A DNA stretch of 64,000 nt from assembly GCA_017525015.1 (NCBI GenBank), contig JAFXUK010000004.1, positions 62,001 through 126,000 on the forward strand, in the 5' to 3' direction. The notes under the pieces are model-generated. The model saw nothing but the letters and a program-made list of their open reading frames with translations, searched no databases and was not told the origin of the DNA. The position numbers and the translations under genes are program-made. The DNA comes from Bacilli bacterium (GTDB lineage: Bacteria > Bacillota > Bacilli > RF39 > UBA660). This document shows positions 44,988 through 54,307 of this stretch, one piece after another (within the stretch, counting starts at the first letter, position 1; the number at the start of each line of letters is the position of its first letter).

Positions 44988-45485
44988 CTATTTATTATTT
45001 TCTAAATATCTACACACTTTCTTAAAACAAGCTATTTGATCTTCATTTAATTCTTTAGTTTCTACCATATGTTGTAATTCATCCATTGAAAACCATCTAA
45101 CTTCACTTAGTTCATCTTCTTGAATAGTAATATCATTTAAATCTAAATCCTTTGTAACAAAATACATTTTATAGCAATCTTTTCCATCACAGCCAGAATC
45201 ATATTCAATAAAATTTTCTTTAGAAAAATCTAAACCTAATTCTTCTTTTACTTCTGTAACAATTCCTTCTAAAGGCGTTTCTCCACTCTTAGGATGTCCA
45301 CCTGTAACACCCCAATCTCCACCTTTTCTTGGAACTCTCTTTTGCATTAAAAATTCTCCTTTAGAATTTCTAATTACAACCATTACTACCATCGGATAAA
45401 AACCTTCAGGTATTACTTCTCCTTTATGATATGTCTTACCAGTTAAATTACTATTAACATCATATAAATCTCTTAATTCTGCCAT
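44988..45485 (-). CDS. Nudix hydrolase
   Basis: A 165-residue protein. The Nudix box reads GGHPKSGETPLEGIVTEVKEELGL, matching G-x5-E-x7-[R]E-U-x-E-E-x-G-U except that the usual Arg is Thr. It is preceded by MVVMVVIRNSKGEFLMQKRVPRKGGDWGVTGG, typical of isopentenyl-diphosphate isomerase-like and MutT-like Nudix proteins. It hydrolyses a nucleoside-diphosphate-linked compound of unknown identity. The first codons of the longer frame (45500) lie ahead of GGTGAT, which serves the ATG at 45485. Confidence 0.87.
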   Translation of the reverse strand: MAELRDLYDVNSNLTGKTYHKGEVIPEGFYPMVVMVVIRNSKGEFLMQKRVPRKGGDWGVTGGHPKSGETPLEGIVTEVKEELGLDFSKENFIEYDSGCDGKDCYKMYFVTKDLDLNDITIQEDELSEVRWFSMDELQHMVETKELNEDQIACFKKVCRYLENNK

Positions 45486-45515
45486 AATATCACCATCCAT
45501 TTGTATTATACAAAA

Positions 45516-45538
45516 TAAAAAGACTATTAACTAGTCTT
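45516..45538 (-). terminator. Terminator after the XRE regulator gene
   Basis: Minus-strand hairpin AAGACTA - GTTAA - TAGTCTT followed by TTT, overlapping the gene end at 45531. Confidence 0.7.
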
Positions 45539-46145
45539 CTTTCTTCATTACTTTTTTTGACCAAGATTTCTTACCACATTCAGGGCATTTTAAATATCTT
45601 GTTGTATGCATATGAGGAGCCATTAACGCTTGTAAATAAGTTGGTACAAATCTATTATGACAATTCTTACATTCATAATAACCAGCATCTACTTCTAACT
45701 TTAAAGCATAGAAAGCTACTAATACAAATAGTGTTGTTGATCCAGCAATAACAATACCTAATTTTAGTCCTTCTTCTAAAGTCATACAAGCTAGAGCTAA
45801 AATTCCAAGATAGAATAAAACATCAGTTATTAATAAAACCCACATATCGACCATTATTCTTTTATTCTTCATTTCTTCTTGTTTAGCTAATTCTAATAAT
45901 AGTTCTTCATTCTTTTTATCATAATCTTTCATATTAATCTTTTCACCAACAAAAAGTTCATTGACACTAATTTCTAAAATATTACATAGTTCTAACATCT
46001 TATCAGCATCTGGTAAAGATAATCCTCTTTCCCATTTACTAACAGCTCGATCTGTAATATATATTTTTTCAGCTAATTGCTCTTGAGTTATATTTTTCTT
46101 TTTTCGACAATCAGCAATAAACTTTCCAATTTTAATTAAATCCAT
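45531..46145 (-). CDS. XRE-family regulator with membrane segments and zinc ribbon
   Basis: A 204-residue protein. Residues 1-65 form a lambda-repressor-like helix-turn-helix (IGKFIADCRKKKNITQEQLAEKIYITDRAVSKWERGLSLPD). Two membrane segments at about 90-140 follow, then a C-terminal zinc-ribbon-like tail with YECKNCHNRF and LKCPECGKKSW. This joins DNA binding to a membrane-tethered metal module; the signal is unknown. AAAGGAG precedes the ATG. Confidence 0.82.
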   Translation of the reverse strand: MDLIKIGKFIADCRKKKNITQEQLAEKIYITDRAVSKWERGLSLPDADKMLELCNILEISVNELFVGEKINMKDYDKKNEELLLELAKQEEMKNKRIMVDMWVLLITDVLFYLGILALACMTLEEGLKLGIVIAGSTTLFVLVAFYALKLEVDAGYYECKNCHNRFVPTYLQALMAPHMHTTRYLKCPECGKKSWSKKVMKKED

Positions 46146-46201
46146 GAACTTTCTCCTTTCATGACTTAAATATATCTTAAATCATAAAATATTTACACAT
46201 A

Positions 46202-46762
46202 CTATTGGTTGAGTTCTTTCTTTTTATCTCTTTCTTCTTCTAAAGTATTAATATAAGCATTTAGCTCATCAAATGTTAAACCTTTTGGTATATCAAAAAA
46301 TTCAACAGCTGGTCTTAAATAACCACCATAAAATTTTTGATAATATCTTTCCATAGCTTTAATGGCTAATTCTTCTGAATCGAATCCATGTATTCCTCTT
46401 CTAGTAGGATCTGGATGTTCTATTTGAAATACTTTACCATCTTTATAATATAGAACAAAGCTATGAATTAATATTTTACTATTTATATAATCAAACTTTT
46501 CGTCTCCTCTATATACTCTGATAATAAACTTTCTATTAGGGAAACCTAATTTAGTTAATATTCTACTCATCAAAATAACTTGTTCTAAACATGTACCAAG
46601 ATTATGTTCAATCATTTCTTCTACAGTTGATGTTCTATATAACTCTTTATGTCCTTTACCACTTTGTATATGTTCTTCATCATTTATATCTAACCAACCA
46701 TATTGGAATCTATCCATATATTCTAATATATCTCTTGGTGTTTTAATATCTTCTAATTCCAT
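46202..46762 (-). CDS. Transglutaminase-like cysteine protein, paralogue B
   Basis: A 186-residue protein paralogous to the gene at 44422-44976: shared DIKTP-DIL, GWLDIN-EEH, KLYRTST, LGTC-EQV-LMS-L, then IHSFVLYYKDGKVFQIEHPDPTRRGI and a C-terminal FF-xxG-F--NAYINTL. The putative catalytic Cys, His and Asp are kept. The paralogues are separated by a Nudix gene and an XRE regulator, so the cluster may have grown by duplication. Function unknown. Confidence 0.75.
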   Translation of the reverse strand: MELEDIKTPRDILEYMDRFQYGWLDINDEEHIQSGKGHKELYRTSTVEEMIEHNLGTCLEQVILMSRILTKLGFPNRKFIIRVYRGDEKFDYINSKILIHSFVLYYKDGKVFQIEHPDPTRRGIHGFDSEELAIKAMERYYQKFYGGYLRPAVEFFDIPKGLTFDELNAYINTLEEERDKKKELNQ

Positions 46763-46795
46763 AAAAACTCTACCTCAATTACCATTATAACACAT

Positions 46796-46819
46796 AAAAA
46801 AACTCCAAATGGAGTTTTT
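46796..46819 (-). terminator. Terminator after the large XRE membrane protein gene
   Basis: Minus-strand hairpin AAAAACTCC - ATTT - GGAGTTTTT then T residues, just past the stop at 46821. Confidence 0.8.
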
Positions 46820-46820
46820 A

Positions 46821-48281
46821 TTAATTATTATCTTCTTCTAATCTTTTTAATTCTTCATTTAATTCATTAAGTCTATCTTCTTCTAATTTTTCATTTCTTT
46901 TTCTTTCTTCTGCGAAATAATCTTCTCTATTTTTCTCAATCTTTTCTAGATTAGCTTTCTTAGAATAAACTTTAATATAATGATAATCACTTTCGATTAG
47001 AATAACTTTTTTCTCATTAACTACTTTGATATAGTCTCTTATCAATTTCATTGGTTCTTCACAACGAGTCCATGCTGAAATTGTATATCCTTCTTTATCA
47101 TTAATTCTTTCTTCTAAATTGCAATATTTAATCATTGAATATTCTATTTTAATATTGTCATTATCTGATTCAATAAATTCAATATCATAATGAGTATTAG
47201 GATATAATACGACATTATCTTTCATATCATATTCTACTGTTTTAGTTTCTAGTAATGTATCTTTATCTTCTGTTACATCAAATTGTAAAGCTCCAGTAAC
47301 AGTTAATCCACAACCCACACCAAACATAACTAATGATAATAAGAATCCCCATATCATAGCTTTCTTATTGTTCTTTCTGTTGAAAACAAAATTAAGAACT
47401 AATAACATAATAATGATAATAATAACTGCTGAAGATAAAATAGAAAGTATTAAACCCACAAAGAACAAACCTGTTTTATATAACATAAATGACATAATTA
47501 ATGCTACAAATAAACCTACTAACATAAATGCAAAATGTAATGAATAACATAATAAGAAGAATTTAAATACACCAACTATTATTTTAAATAATCCATTTAT
47601 AAAACCATATTCACTATGTTTTGGATCTCTAATAACAATTGAGTTTTCTTCTGTCTTAAAACTAATTTCGTTTGCTTCTCCAGCTTTAATAACATCTTTA
47701 TTCTTTTCACTATAATCTTTTTTAACTTGATTATAATAACTCAAATATCTCGTTTTAAAGATATGAGCAATTATTGTTACAGCTGCTACAAATAAAGCAA
47801 CATTAACTACTGATCTCATAATAGTTGTTATAAAATTAAAACCATTACCTGGAATAAATCCAAATAAACTACTAAAGAATGAATTTAAAATACGAGATAC
47901 AATAAGAGATAGAAAAAACAGAAACAGAATAATAATAAATTGTTCAAATAAACATTTTACTTTACTTTTAAAATCCATCTTACTGAATAAATCTACAGTA
48001 TCAGAAAAGAATTTTAAAAAGTCATTCATAAAATTATTTATCTTTTTATTACTTTCTTCTTCTCCTTTCACTTCACCAATATCTTTATGTAATAAATCAT
48101 CTATATTTAAATCAAACTTATCACATAAAGCAATAATTTTATCCATCTCTGGATATGCAACAGCTGATTCCCATTTAGATATAGCTTGTCTTGATACACC
48201 AAGTTCATCAGCAAGTTGTTCTTGAGATAAATTATGTTCCTTTCTTATCTTCTTTAAATTTTCTGAAAAATGATTGTTCAC
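46821..48281 (-). CDS. XRE-family regulator fused to a multi-pass membrane protein
   Basis: A 486-residue protein. Residues 1-65 hold a Cro/C1-type helix-turn-helix (FSENLKKIRKEHNLSQEQLADELGVSRQAISKWESAVAYPEM). About six membrane segments follow between residues 95 and 330, then a soluble C-terminal domain (about 340-460) and a charged coiled-coil tail. The longer frame begins at 48371, but AAAGGAGGG lies 6 bases before the GTG at 48281, which is the likely start. Similar XRE-membrane fusions sense envelope state in Firmicutes; this one is uncharacterised. Confidence 0.8.
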   Translation of the reverse strand: MNNHFSENLKKIRKEHNLSQEQLADELGVSRQAISKWESAVAYPEMDKIIALCDKFDLNIDDLLHKDIGEVKGEEESNKKINNFMNDFLKFFSDTVDLFSKMDFKSKVKCLFEQFIIILFLFFLSLIVSRILNSFFSSLFGFIPGNGFNFITTIMRSVVNVALFVAAVTIIAHIFKTRYLSYYNQVKKDYSEKNKDVIKAGEANEISFKTEENSIVIRDPKHSEYGFINGLFKIIVGVFKFFLLCYSLHFAFMLVGLFVALIMSFMLYKTGLFFVGLILSILSSAVIIIIIMLLVLNFVFNRKNNKKAMIWGFLLSLVMFGVGCGLTVTGALQFDVTEDKDTLLETKTVEYDMKDNVVLYPNTHYDIEFIESDNDNIKIEYSMIKYCNLEERINDKEGYTISAWTRCEEPMKLIRDYIKVVNEKKVILIESDYHYIKVYSKKANLEKIEKNREDYFAEERKRNEKLEEDRLNELNEELKRLEEDNN

Positions 48282-48388
48282 ATTTTTCCCTCCTTTACAT
48301 CTCCATTTTATAATTTCTACCAGTTGCGCTCTACCATCTTTAGGTTGTTTTTTGTAGAATATTGGTTGCATTTGCTATATTTTACCAT

Positions 48389-48410
48389 AAAAAAAGGGCT
48401 TTTAACCCTC
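48389..48410 (-). terminator. Terminator after topB
   Basis: Minus-strand hairpin AGGGTT - AAA - AGCCCT (one G-U pair) followed by TTTTTTT, just after the stop at 48411. Confidence 0.75.
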
Positions 48411-50522
48411 TTAGCTATCAAAATCAAATATTATCTTATTATCTTTATCTAATTTTAATTTAGCTTTAAATTCTGTTCCTTTTTTTGAAATAAATCCTTC
48501 TATCGTTGCTGTAGTTCCTTCTTCAAGTAACTTTTCTACATTACTTTTAGAAATAGCTCTACCACATATTACTGAGCTTATTTTAAAACTACAATTCTTA
48601 TAGTCTTTACAACTATAATTATATCGAGAACGAATTACATCATTACCACATAATGGACATTTACCTACTACATCACCAAAGAAACCAAGATCAGTATCTT
48701 TTTCAATAGCAACATCTTTCTTCTTAAATACTTCTCTTATTTCCTCACAAGCAATATTGACAGAATCATTTACTGTTATTTCATCATGATAAACTTTCTT
48801 TAAGGCTTTACCTAATTCACTAGTTTTATACTTATCCATTGAAATGCCCATTTGTGAAAGTGAATTAATTAAAAATTCTCCATTAGGTAATATTGTATAA
48901 ATATCTTTCTTTAATGCTATATACTCGCTCTTTTTAGCATTATCAATAATACCAGTTCTTGTTGCTTCTGTACCTAATTCTAATCCTTCAAATATAGCTT
49001 TATAATCTTCAGCATCATCTTCACCTAATTCCCCATTACTTAATTGTTCATCAATTTCTTTTTTATCATCTTTAAATGGATTCAATAAATAATTATTTAA
49101 TGTTTCAATTGTGTAATGTTTTGGTGGAGTTGTTTCTTTTTCTTTTAATTTAAATAAAGTATTAACTTTCTCTCCTACATTTAAATCTGGTAGTATTTTA
49201 TCTTTAGTAGAAGCTTCTTCAAAACGAGTCCATCCAGCTTCTTTTATGATATTGCCTTTTAAAATAAAATCTTCATAAGTTCCTACACTTATTTTAATTT
49301 CTGTTTTTTCTACCTTACAATCTTCACTACAAAATACTGCTACAAATCTTTTAAAGACTGTTTGATAAATAAGTAATTCTTCTCTACTTAATTTATCTTT
49401 ACTAGGTATTTTATAAGTTGGTGTAATAGCTGAGTGTGATTCTATTTTACTATCATCGAAAATAGTTTTTTTATCTTTAAACTTAACTGGATAACCTATC
49501 TTTTCAATTATCTTTAATAAAGCTTTAACTTTATCTTTTTCAGCAACAGCTAAATACTCAGAGTTAGTTCTTGGATATGTTAAATATCCATCTTCATATA
49601 ACTTCTGAACTATTTGTAAAGATTTATCCATTGATATTTTATACCTTCTACCTAAATAATTTTGTAACTTAGTTAATGAAAATAACTTAGGTGGATTCAT
49701 TACATCTTTTTTAACTTTTTTATCCGTAACAATTGCATCAACACTATTATATTTATCACATAGTTCTTGTGCCTTTTGATTATCTTTTTTATCAAATTTT
49801 TCTTTACTATTTAATTCAACTAATTCTCCCTTAGTTTCTTCATTACTCCATAAACCATAATACATCGTTGGCACAAAATTCCTTATTGCCATATCACGAT
49901 CATATATTGCTTTTACAATAGGTATTATTACTCTACCTACTCTAAGTAATGTTCCTGTTTTTAAAGATGCATATCTCGTTAAATTAACTCCATATAACCA
50001 ATCTATATAAGTTCTTGCAAATCCTTCATTAGCTAAATTGTCATATTCACTATCTAACTTCATTGTAACTAAGGCTTCTTTAATAGTATTTTCAGTTTGA
50101 TCTGGTAACCATAAACGATATACTTCTTTATCACTTTCTAATCCATTAAGAATACAAAGTCTAACAATTATTTCACCTTCACGATCGGAGTCACCAGCAT
50201 TAACTATTTTTACTACATCTTCTCTATTCATTAATGTTTTTAAAATATTAAATTGTTTTAAAACACCTTGATCTACTTCTTTACCATTTTTCTTTATATT
50301 AAATTTAAACTCTTTAGGAAAACAAGGTAGATTATCCATCTTCCATTTATTATCAGGATTATCTTCATAATCTTCGACATCAGCTAAACTAAATAAATGA
50401 CCAAATGCCCAAGATACTAAATATTCCTCATTGGAAAAAAATCCATCATTACGTTTCATATTACCAATAGCACTTACTATATTACGTGCTAAAGATGGTT
50501 TTTCAGCAATAATTAGAATCAT
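48411..50522 (-). CDS. topB: DNA topoisomerase III (type IA)
   Basis: A 703-residue enzyme that passes DNA strands through single-strand breaks. The Toprim domain starts at MILIIAEKPSLARN, with metal-binding NAGDSDREGEI (Asp111, Asp113, Glu115). The catalytic Tyr316 lies in GYLTYPRTNSEYL. EATRTGIID is also present. The C-terminal zinc ribbon has GKCPLCGNDVI and YSCKDYKNCSF. The normally conserved SVGRVQTP segment reads RVGRVIIPIV (195-203). AAAGGAGG precedes the ATG. In Firmicutes, copies often sit on mobile elements, but nothing else mobile is seen here. Confidence 0.95.
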   Translation of the reverse strand: MILIIAEKPSLARNIVSAIGNMKRNDGFFSNEEYLVSWAFGHLFSLADVEDYEDNPDNKWKMDNLPCFPKEFKFNIKKNGKEVDQGVLKQFNILKTLMNREDVVKIVNAGDSDREGEIIVRLCILNGLESDKEVYRLWLPDQTENTIKEALVTMKLDSEYDNLANEGFARTYIDWLYGVNLTRYASLKTGTLLRVGRVIIPIVKAIYDRDMAIRNFVPTMYYGLWSNEETKGELVELNSKEKFDKKDNQKAQELCDKYNSVDAIVTDKKVKKDVMNPPKLFSLTKLQNYLGRRYKISMDKSLQIVQKLYEDGYLTYPRTNSEYLAVAEKDKVKALLKIIEKIGYPVKFKDKKTIFDDSKIESHSAITPTYKIPSKDKLSREELLIYQTVFKRFVAVFCSEDCKVEKTEIKISVGTYEDFILKGNIIKEAGWTRFEEASTKDKILPDLNVGEKVNTLFKLKEKETTPPKHYTIETLNNYLLNPFKDDKKEIDEQLSNGELGEDDAEDYKAIFEGLELGTEATRTGIIDNAKKSEYIALKKDIYTILPNGEFLINSLSQMGISMDKYKTSELGKALKKVYHDEITVNDSVNIACEEIREVFKKKDVAIEKDTDLGFFGDVVGKCPLCGNDVIRSRYNYSCKDYKNCSFKISSVICGRAISKSNVEKLLEEGTTATIEGFISKKGTEFKAKLKLDKDNKIIFDFDS

Positions 50523-50558
50523 ACCTTACCTCCTTTACAAGTAGTTTTATTATACCAT

Positions 50559-50582
50559 AAAAAAAGAACTATTAGTTCTTTT
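50559..50582 (-). terminator. Terminator after the zinc-ribbon lipid-face protein gene
   Basis: Minus-strand hairpin AAGAACT - AAT - AGTTCTT followed by TTTTTTT, overlapping the end at 50572. Confidence 0.8.
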
Positions 50583-51327
50583 CATATACTGGATTATCCA
50601 TTTCAATAACAATATCATCATTAATAATGAATTTAAGTTTCTCTGCTTTTTTAGATACTTCAAATCCTCTATATCCAGAAAGTTTATCTCCTTTTAAAAT
50701 CTTTCCATTATATGGGAAGAAAGTATATTTATCTTCACCTTGAACTAAATCACAGAAAGCATCATCTTCTTCTAAACTTACACTTTTAGCTTTTTCATCG
50801 CCAGCTTTTAATTCAATATTTCTAATAAGAGAAGCGTCGATTGTTTCTTCTGTTTCATTAGCTACTACGATATGGAAAGCAACCTTTTGATAACCATTTC
50901 TTGTATTACACATATCCTTAAAACTATCTGAAGTATATTCAAATTCTTCATAGCCATCTATTTTAACACTAAATTTTTCATTTTTGCCTTCACCATCTAA
51001 AGTACCAGTTACACTTTCCTTCTTTTGTGAAGATGCAGGTCCATCAGTTTTACTGAAATGCATTGCTGCTCCAACCATACCTGCTGTTATCATAACAAAC
51101 ATTACTATTGGAACAATCAAGAATGCTCCACCAGCTAACATAACTTTTTTAGCATTTCTTTTTCCAACTGCTTCCATCTCTTCACGACGAGCTTTTTCTT
51201 CTGCTTCTTTTTCTGCTTTATAATCAGCAATTATCTTACTACAATTAGCCCCACAATTAGGACATTTAACATCTGTCTCCTTTATTAAATGACGACAGTA
51301 TTCACACATTAAAATTTTCTTTTTCAT
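50572..51327 (-). CDS. Zinc-ribbon membrane protein with a DUF4352/DUF5067-like outer domain
   Basis: A 251-residue protein. The N-terminal zinc ribbon has MCEYCRHLI and VKCPNCGANCSK. An EKEAEEKARREEME helix leads to a single membrane segment (about 63-90), then an extracytoplasmic immunoglobulin-like domain of about 130 residues (GYQKVAFHIVVANETEETIDASL; NGKILKGDKLSGYRGFEVSKKAEKLKFII), as in DUF4352/DUF5067 proteins. Function unknown; family members are often called zinc-ribbon domain-containing proteins. Confidence 0.78.
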   Translation of the reverse strand: MKKKILMCEYCRHLIKETDVKCPNCGANCSKIIADYKAEKEAEEKARREEMEAVGKRNAKKVMLAGGAFLIVPIVMFVMITAGMVGAAMHFSKTDGPASSQKKESVTGTLDGEGKNEKFSVKIDGYEEFEYTSDSFKDMCNTRNGYQKVAFHIVVANETEETIDASLIRNIELKAGDEKAKSVSLEEDDAFCDLVQGEDKYTFFPYNGKILKGDKLSGYRGFEVSKKAEKLKFIINDDIVIEMDNPVYEKN

Positions 51328-51331
51328 TTTA

Positions 51332-51931
51332 TCAACCTCTATTTTTTTTAAGACTTCTTAATCCTAAAGCAATTAAACATGCACCACCTAGAATACAAAT
51401 CATCCAGAATATTGATGCAAGTAAACTTTGTTCAGAAATCTTTAAGAATGGATATGGTCCATCTACTACTCCTAAAGCATTTAAGACAACCAATATAATT
51501 GCATATATAATTGTAAATAGTATTCCTACTAAAAAATCTTTCTTTTTTAAAGAATGTTCTTCAAAGAAGACAAATGATATAAAAGCCACTACTGGACATA
51601 AGAAATGATAGAACAACATGTTTCCAGCAAGTAATAACCATTTATAATTAAAACTAAACATTGGTGCCAGAATAAATATTACTACTAAAAATGTAACACT
51701 AAGTGAAACTACAGACATGTATTTTAGCAAAGTTACATTTCTTGGTGTCTTTTTACCTTTTACCAAATAATATAATAAAAAGCATGATGCAATTAAAGAT
51801 AATAAATTACTATCCTGAGTATAATATTGGAAATCAAAGAATCCTATATCTCTAACTGTTAGGACAAATCCTGCTATTCCCATTATTACTAATAAGGCAT
51901 TTAAACCTATTGCTATACTTTTCTTTTTCAT
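51332..51931 (-). CDS. Pr6Pr-like integral membrane protein
   Basis: A 199-residue membrane protein with six hydrophobic segments. The stretch FFDFQYYTQDSNLLSLIASCFLLYYL matches the YYTxxSNLL motif of the Pr6Pr family, and the late PYPFLKI before the last helix also fits. Function unknown. The longest frame (51952) overlaps the upstream superoxide reductase gene; the ATG at 51931 falls two bases after that stop, so coupling there is preferred. Confidence 0.75.
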   Translation of the reverse strand: MKKKSIAIGLNALLVIMGIAGFVLTVRDIGFFDFQYYTQDSNLLSLIASCFLLYYLVKGKKTPRNVTLLKYMSVVSLSVTFLVVIFILAPMFSFNYKWLLLAGNMLFYHFLCPVVAFISFVFFEEHSLKKKDFLVGILFTIIYAIILVVLNALGVVDGPYPFLKISEQSLLASIFWMICILGGACLIALGLRSLKKNRG

Positions 51932-51933
51932 AA

Positions 51934-52308
51934 TTAAAGTTCTTTTTTCCATAAGCCATGAAGATTACAATAAGCATAAGCTCTTACAAGATTTTCATCT
52001 TCATTTAAAACAAATCTAGCTTCTGGTTTTTCCCCTGGTTCTAAATTAATTAATTGGAAACCTTTTCCAGTTTCAATAATAATCCATTCAATATAATGAT
52101 CTTCTCCCATAGGATGTTCTACTTCTCCTACTTTAACTAAAACATTACTTCCAATTACTTCTACAACTGGAACATGTTTTTCTACTGCTGCATCTACTTC
52201 ATTAGCTTTTAATTCAACCATTTCCGTATCACAACAGAAAGTTCCACAAGAACTAGGATTTAAAATAGCAATTACCTTTCCACACTTCATGCATTTGAAT
52301 ATTTTCAT
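51934..52308 (-). CDS. Desulfoferrodoxin-type superoxide reductase
   Basis: A 124-residue protein reducing superoxide to hydrogen peroxide without making oxygen, an enzyme of anaerobes. The N-terminal desulforedoxin-like iron site is FKCMKCGKVI...CGTFCCDTEM. The catalytic iron ligands are seen as EKHVPVVE, VEHPMGEDHYIEW (two His) and YAYCNLHGLWKKEL (Cys and His). Length is standard. It lies upstream of the Pr6Pr-like gene on the same transcript. Confidence 0.95.
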   Translation of the reverse strand: MKIFKCMKCGKVIAILNPSSCGTFCCDTEMVELKANEVDAAVEKHVPVVEVIGSNVLVKVGEVEHPMGEDHYIEWIIIETGKGFQLINLEPGEKPEARFVLNEDENLVRAYAYCNLHGLWKKEL

Positions 52309-52328
52309 ATCATCATCTCCTAAAAATA

Positions 52329-52757
52329 TTATACCATACCATTTAAAATATTACTTCTAATATCTAATATTTTATTAATATCAATTTTACTCTTATCACT
52401 TAATATTATAACTTGTTTTACTTTATCAATTACTCTTACATTTCCGGTAATAGTTTCATACTTACCACCATTTTTATTCTTATCAGGAATAAAGTAGGTA
52501 ATTGTAACTAATGGTCGATCTTTAATGAATGCTTCTATAATCTTTATTTTTTCATCCAATATTTCCTTAAACTCTTCATCTAAAAGAATCTCACTATCTA
52601 CTAATCTTGCTGTTTCTTTAACTTCTCCTTCAAATCCAGTTAAAGCAGCAAAAGGAGCAAACTGACCTGCTCTTTCTGTCATTGACATTCTTTTATGGTT
52701 CTTCGATTCATGATGAGGTAAGTTAATAATATCATCATACAAATATGTATTTTTCAT
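52329..52757 (-). CDS. YolD-like protein
   Basis: A 142-residue protein with the YolD-family core KRMSMTERAGQFAPFAALTGFEGEVKETARLVDSE and a C-terminal beta-rich half (GNVRVIDKVKQVIILSDKSKIDINKI). YolD-like proteins are encoded beside Y-family polymerases and are thought to modulate them. Its ATG overlaps the polymerase stop as ATGA, and GGAGG lies 9 bases upstream. Confidence 0.9.
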   Translation of the reverse strand: MKNTYLYDDIINLPHHESKNHKRMSMTERAGQFAPFAALTGFEGEVKETARLVDSEILLDEEFKEILDEKIKIIEAFIKDRPLVTITYFIPDKNKNGGKYETITGNVRVIDKVKQVIILSDKSKIDINKILDIRSNILNGMV

Positions 52758-54253
52758 TCACTATGACCTCCTATTTGTTTATTGCGCGAAATAGTTGTTC
52801 CACCTTTTTCTAAATTCATACCTTTTAAGATAGCATTCTTTCCATATTTTCTTTTTATATTTAGAACAACTCTTTGTAAATTTCTTTCTTTTTCTTCTTT
52901 TTCTTTTATCTCTTCTCTTTCTTTATCTAATTTTTCAAAATCACTAAATATATCAAATTGTTCTAAGATAACTTCATTCTTAGCTTCACTTTCAGGTACT
53001 ACCTTACAAGCTGTAATATTGATTCTTCTTGTTAATAAATCCTTATTTATTATCTGGTCAAATAACTTAACAACATTGTTAATAATTATTTCAGATGAAG
53101 AAGTCTTGTGATCTAAATTAATTGTTCCATGAGCATGTTTAGGTACTTTTCTTCCATAAAAATCTGTAACTATCTCTCCAAAATATTTCTTACTATAATA
53201 AGGATTACTTAAGTTCTCAATATCATAACCAACTGTTAAAACTAATTGATTAGTAACCATATGTCTTTCTACTAAATCTAAAGATAATAAATCAGCCATC
53301 TCTCTAATTATTAATCTTGTTTTTTCATAATCATATGGTTCATGTAATACTTGACCACTACTAATACTATTAACACTTGGTTTAAAAGATTTAATATCTT
53401 TCATTGTACATGGTTCCCATCCCCATGCATGATCAATTAATAATTCTGCATTAACACCTAATAACTTGTAGAGAACATCTTCATTATTAACCGACATTCT
53501 TGCTACATCGCCCATTGTATACATATTATATTTTTCTAACCTTTTAGCTATTCCTGAACCAACTCGCCAAAACTTTGTTATTGGTCTAAAATTCCATAAA
53601 TATTTACGATAATTCATTTCATTTAATTCAGCTATTCTTACTCCAAATTCATTTGGTTCAACATGTTTAGCTATTATATCCATAGCTATTTTAGCTAAAT
53701 ATAAATTAGTACCAACTCCAGCAGTTGCTGTAATACCAGTTGTTTCATAAACATCTTTAATAATCATTGTTATTAATTCTCTAGGTTTCTTTTGATACAT
53801 CTTTAAATAATTAGTAATATCACAGAATACTTCATCTATTGAATAAACATAGATATCTTCTGGAGCTAAATACTTAAGATAAATATTATAAATATCTGTA
53901 CTATATTTCATATAATAAGCCATTCTTGGTTTAGCTACTATATAATCTAATTCTATATTAGGATTATCTTTTAAAATATCAGCATCATAACTTTTACCAA
54001 CAAATTTACCTTTTATTTTACTTCTTCTTATTTTATTAACTTCTTTAACTCTTTGAACAACCTCAAATAGTCTAGCTCTTCCCCCTATCCCATATTCTTT
54101 TAAAGAAGGACTAACAGCTAGACATATTGTTTTTTCTGTTCTTGAATTATCAGCTACTACTAAATTAGTTTTTAAAGGATCTAATTTTCTTTCAACGCAT
54201 TCTACTGAGGCATAAAAACTTTTAAGATCTATACACATATATACTCTTTTCAT
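52754..54253 (-). CDS. Y-family (UmuC/DinB-like) DNA polymerase
   Basis: A 499-residue translesion polymerase. Catalytic motifs are CIDLKSFYASVECVERKLDPLKTNLVVAD at the N terminus and YVYSIDEVFCDITNYL (Asp-Glu pair). A thumb (GVGTNLYLAKIAMDI) is followed by RVGSGIAKRLEKYNMYTMGDVA (HhH) and the little-finger domain. It belongs to the UvrX/ImpB group seen next to YolD. A longer frame from 54304 lacks a ribosome binding site; GGAGGTG lies 6 bases before the ATG at 54253. Confidence 0.95.
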   Translation of the reverse strand: MKRVYMCIDLKSFYASVECVERKLDPLKTNLVVADNSRTEKTICLAVSPSLKEYGIGGRARLFEVVQRVKEVNKIRRSKIKGKFVGKSYDADILKDNPNIELDYIVAKPRMAYYMKYSTDIYNIYLKYLAPEDIYVYSIDEVFCDITNYLKMYQKKPRELITMIIKDVYETTGITATAGVGTNLYLAKIAMDIIAKHVEPNEFGVRIAELNEMNYRKYLWNFRPITKFWRVGSGIAKRLEKYNMYTMGDVARMSVNNEDVLYKLLGVNAELLIDHAWGWEPCTMKDIKSFKPSVNSISSGQVLHEPYDYEKTRLIIREMADLLSLDLVERHMVTNQLVLTVGYDIENLSNPYYSKKYFGEIVTDFYGRKVPKHAHGTINLDHKTSSSEIIINNVVKLFDQIINKDLLTRRINITACKVVPESEAKNEVILEQFDIFSDFEKLDKEREEIKEKEEKERNLQRVVLNIKRKYGKNAILKGMNLEKGGTTISRNKQIGGHSE

Positions 54254-54307
54254 TTTTCCACCTCCAACCGCCATTATTATATCAAACATTTGTTCTTCTT
54301 TCAATAA

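Noticed and set aside
48282..48371. tRNA-like string GGTAGAGCGCAACTGGTAGA upstream of the XRE membrane protein, also an in-frame extension of that gene
   Set aside because: No acceptor stem, anticodon loop or TTCGA arm can be drawn around it, and the ribosome binding site at the GTG 48281 makes the protein extension unlikely. Left as an unexplained leader.
48411..54253. topB, Y-family polymerase and YolD genes as possible signs of an integrated mobile element
   Set aside because: No integrase, relaxase, transposase, attachment repeats or conjugation genes are present, and base composition looks like the surroundings.
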